A DNA stretch of 64,000 nucleotides, taken from assembly GCA_907164885.2 (NCBI GenBank), contig OU015498.1, positions 123,089,727-123,153,726 on the forward strand, given 5' to 3'. A model generated the notes under the pieces. That model was not told the DNA's origin. It made no database searches and saw only the letters and a program-made list of their open reading frames with translations. The stretch comes from Dolomedes plantarius (taxonomy: Eukaryota; Arthropoda; Arachnida; Araneae; Dolomedidae). A program made the translations under genes and the position numbers. Below are positions 62,790 through 64,000 of the stretch, piece by piece (the stretch's first letter is position 1; the number at the start of each line of letters is the position of its first letter).

Positions 62790-64000
62790 GGCTTGCTACT
62801 CTCGCTTTTCTTACGGGGCCTTCAGCTCCTAATAAGGCTCGTATAAAGGCTTAATAAAGCTTAAAAGGGAATATTTTACTCGTAAAAGGCCTCTAATAAG
62901 GCTTACGTGTAAAAAAATATTTGTTACTGTAATGTGATATTAACATGACCGACTACATTGAAAACATCTATTTTCGACAATTGGTCAATTTTTTTTTTAT
63001 TTGTGTTCCTATACTTTGGAAAGAACAGATAAAAGAATATAATATAAACTGCAAGCAAGAACTACTGAATATAATGTATTATAAAAGGAATATAATATAA
63101 ACTGAATTTGATTTTAGTTTCTTTTAAATTATTTTTTCATCTTTCCTCTGTTAGGGCTAATAGCGAGATACATAGGGGTGATTTTCAGGCAATGTAACAG
63201 CTTCCATCCATTTACTGTTGACACCCTTATGCAAAGGGCTTTTCATCACTGTTGAATTATCAGCTTTAAAATTCAATTAAATGTCGAAATTTTAAGATAG
63301 AGACTTGAAATGAGGTTTATATGAATAAGAAAGCTTTCAGATTTCAGATGATGTAAATATTTTCTTTGTAAGATAAAAACTCGAGGAGCATCGATATTAC
63401 ATCCACATATGGGACGATATTTCTTGAAAAAGTGTGTTTCATTTTATGATGAAAATATTAGTCTGTTTTAAAATATTTTTAAACAAATGAGGTCTAGTTT
63501 GAAAGAGAAATGTCTGTAGTCTTAGATTGTAAAAAGATCAAAATTCTACGATCATTTTTTGGCGAGTTATCGTAATCTGAAGATGAAAAAGTAAATATTT
63601 TCCCACAAAACATAAAATAAATTTTAAAAAACTTAAAAGTCTGATGAAGATGAGACATGTCTTACTTTGGTTCCCCCATTTTTCTGCATCCATTGGTATT
63701 GCTCTCGACCCCATATCCCCAGCGATTTCAGAGGAGATAGCGTGACAACTTTTGGCGGCAGGAGTTACTTTATTTTAGAATAGAGATATTCTGCCCAGGT
63801 ACAAGACCAACTCAAAAAATTCATATGTTTTATAGAGTTTTTGGAAACTTAATAATAATAATAGTAACAGTAAATAATAATGGTTATGATATTTTATACC
63901 TGAAAAAAAAATCACAGCAAACTAGCCTTAAAACAATACTGACCAACTATGCATCATAGATGTGTTAATAAAATCACACATACAATACAAACCTTTAAAC
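62790..64000. other. non-coding stretch, nothing recognised
   Basis: A cluster of AATAAGGCT / TAAAAGGC words lies at 62833-62906. Beyond it there is only AT-rich sequence with no element or exon I can support. Confidence 0.4.

Overview
This window looks like AT-rich, repeat-dense nuclear DNA from an animal, most likely an arthropod and possibly an arachnid. The evidence is indirect. There are long (TA)n tracts, no bacterial-style gene packing, spliced coding exons with GT/AG sites, and many transposon families of the kind abundant in arthropod genomes (hAT, Tigger/pogo, mariner/Tc1, Merlin, Helitron, piggyBac-like MITEs, Ty3/Gypsy, LINE fragments, tRNA-derived SINEs). I could not compare with a database, so the host assignment is inference.

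Layout. 1-9.6 kb: non-coding DNA with a 137-bp tandem repeat, several MITEs, a 972-bp Tigger-like element and a decayed mariner-type element. 9.64-14.96 kb: one nearly complete Ty3/Gypsy LTR retrotransposon on the minus strand, with 264-bp LTRs that differ at two positions, gag, protease-RT and RNase H-integrase, and one frame break in pol. 15-19 kb: a SINE-like unit and a fold-back structure holding two divergent copies of part of a transposon-type gene. 19-28 kb: the best candidate for a host gene on the plus strand, with a possible first exon/promoter near 19.2 kb, an exon at 24.68 kb (with a diverged duplicate near 21.5 kb) and a last exon with poly(A) signal at 27.62 kb. Its last intron holds two adjacent giant inverted repeats. 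28.5-31.6 kb: a GC-rich SINE-like unit, then a long-TIR element containing LINE and hAT transposase remnants. 32.5-40.6 kb: further hAT, Tc1 and LINE remnants, and a hAT MITE carrying a piggyBac-type MITE. 41-43.3 kb: a Tigger element whose transposase C-terminus is split by a 1.6-kb hAT-like element. 44.7-50.4 kb: MITEs, a SINE and a 3.9-kb Tigger element interrupted by a 2.7-kb element that encodes a SWIM/YqaJ-associated type protein. 50.6-58 kb: three Helitrons, one of them split by a Tigger copy, plus a tRNA-derived SINE and a Merlin transposase remnant. 58.7-64 kb: a TIR element with two nested MITEs, the last exon of a minus-strand host gene (60.7 kb), another MITE and a second copy of the SINE.

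The window is best read as gene-poor DNA shaped by repeated insertion, with (TA)n tracts as frequent landing sites and many nested insertions whose order can be read from target-site duplications. No intact transposase was found. The only long coding frames are those of the LTR retrotransposon. The two host-gene fragments are supported by splice signals and open frames only, and I do not recognise their products.
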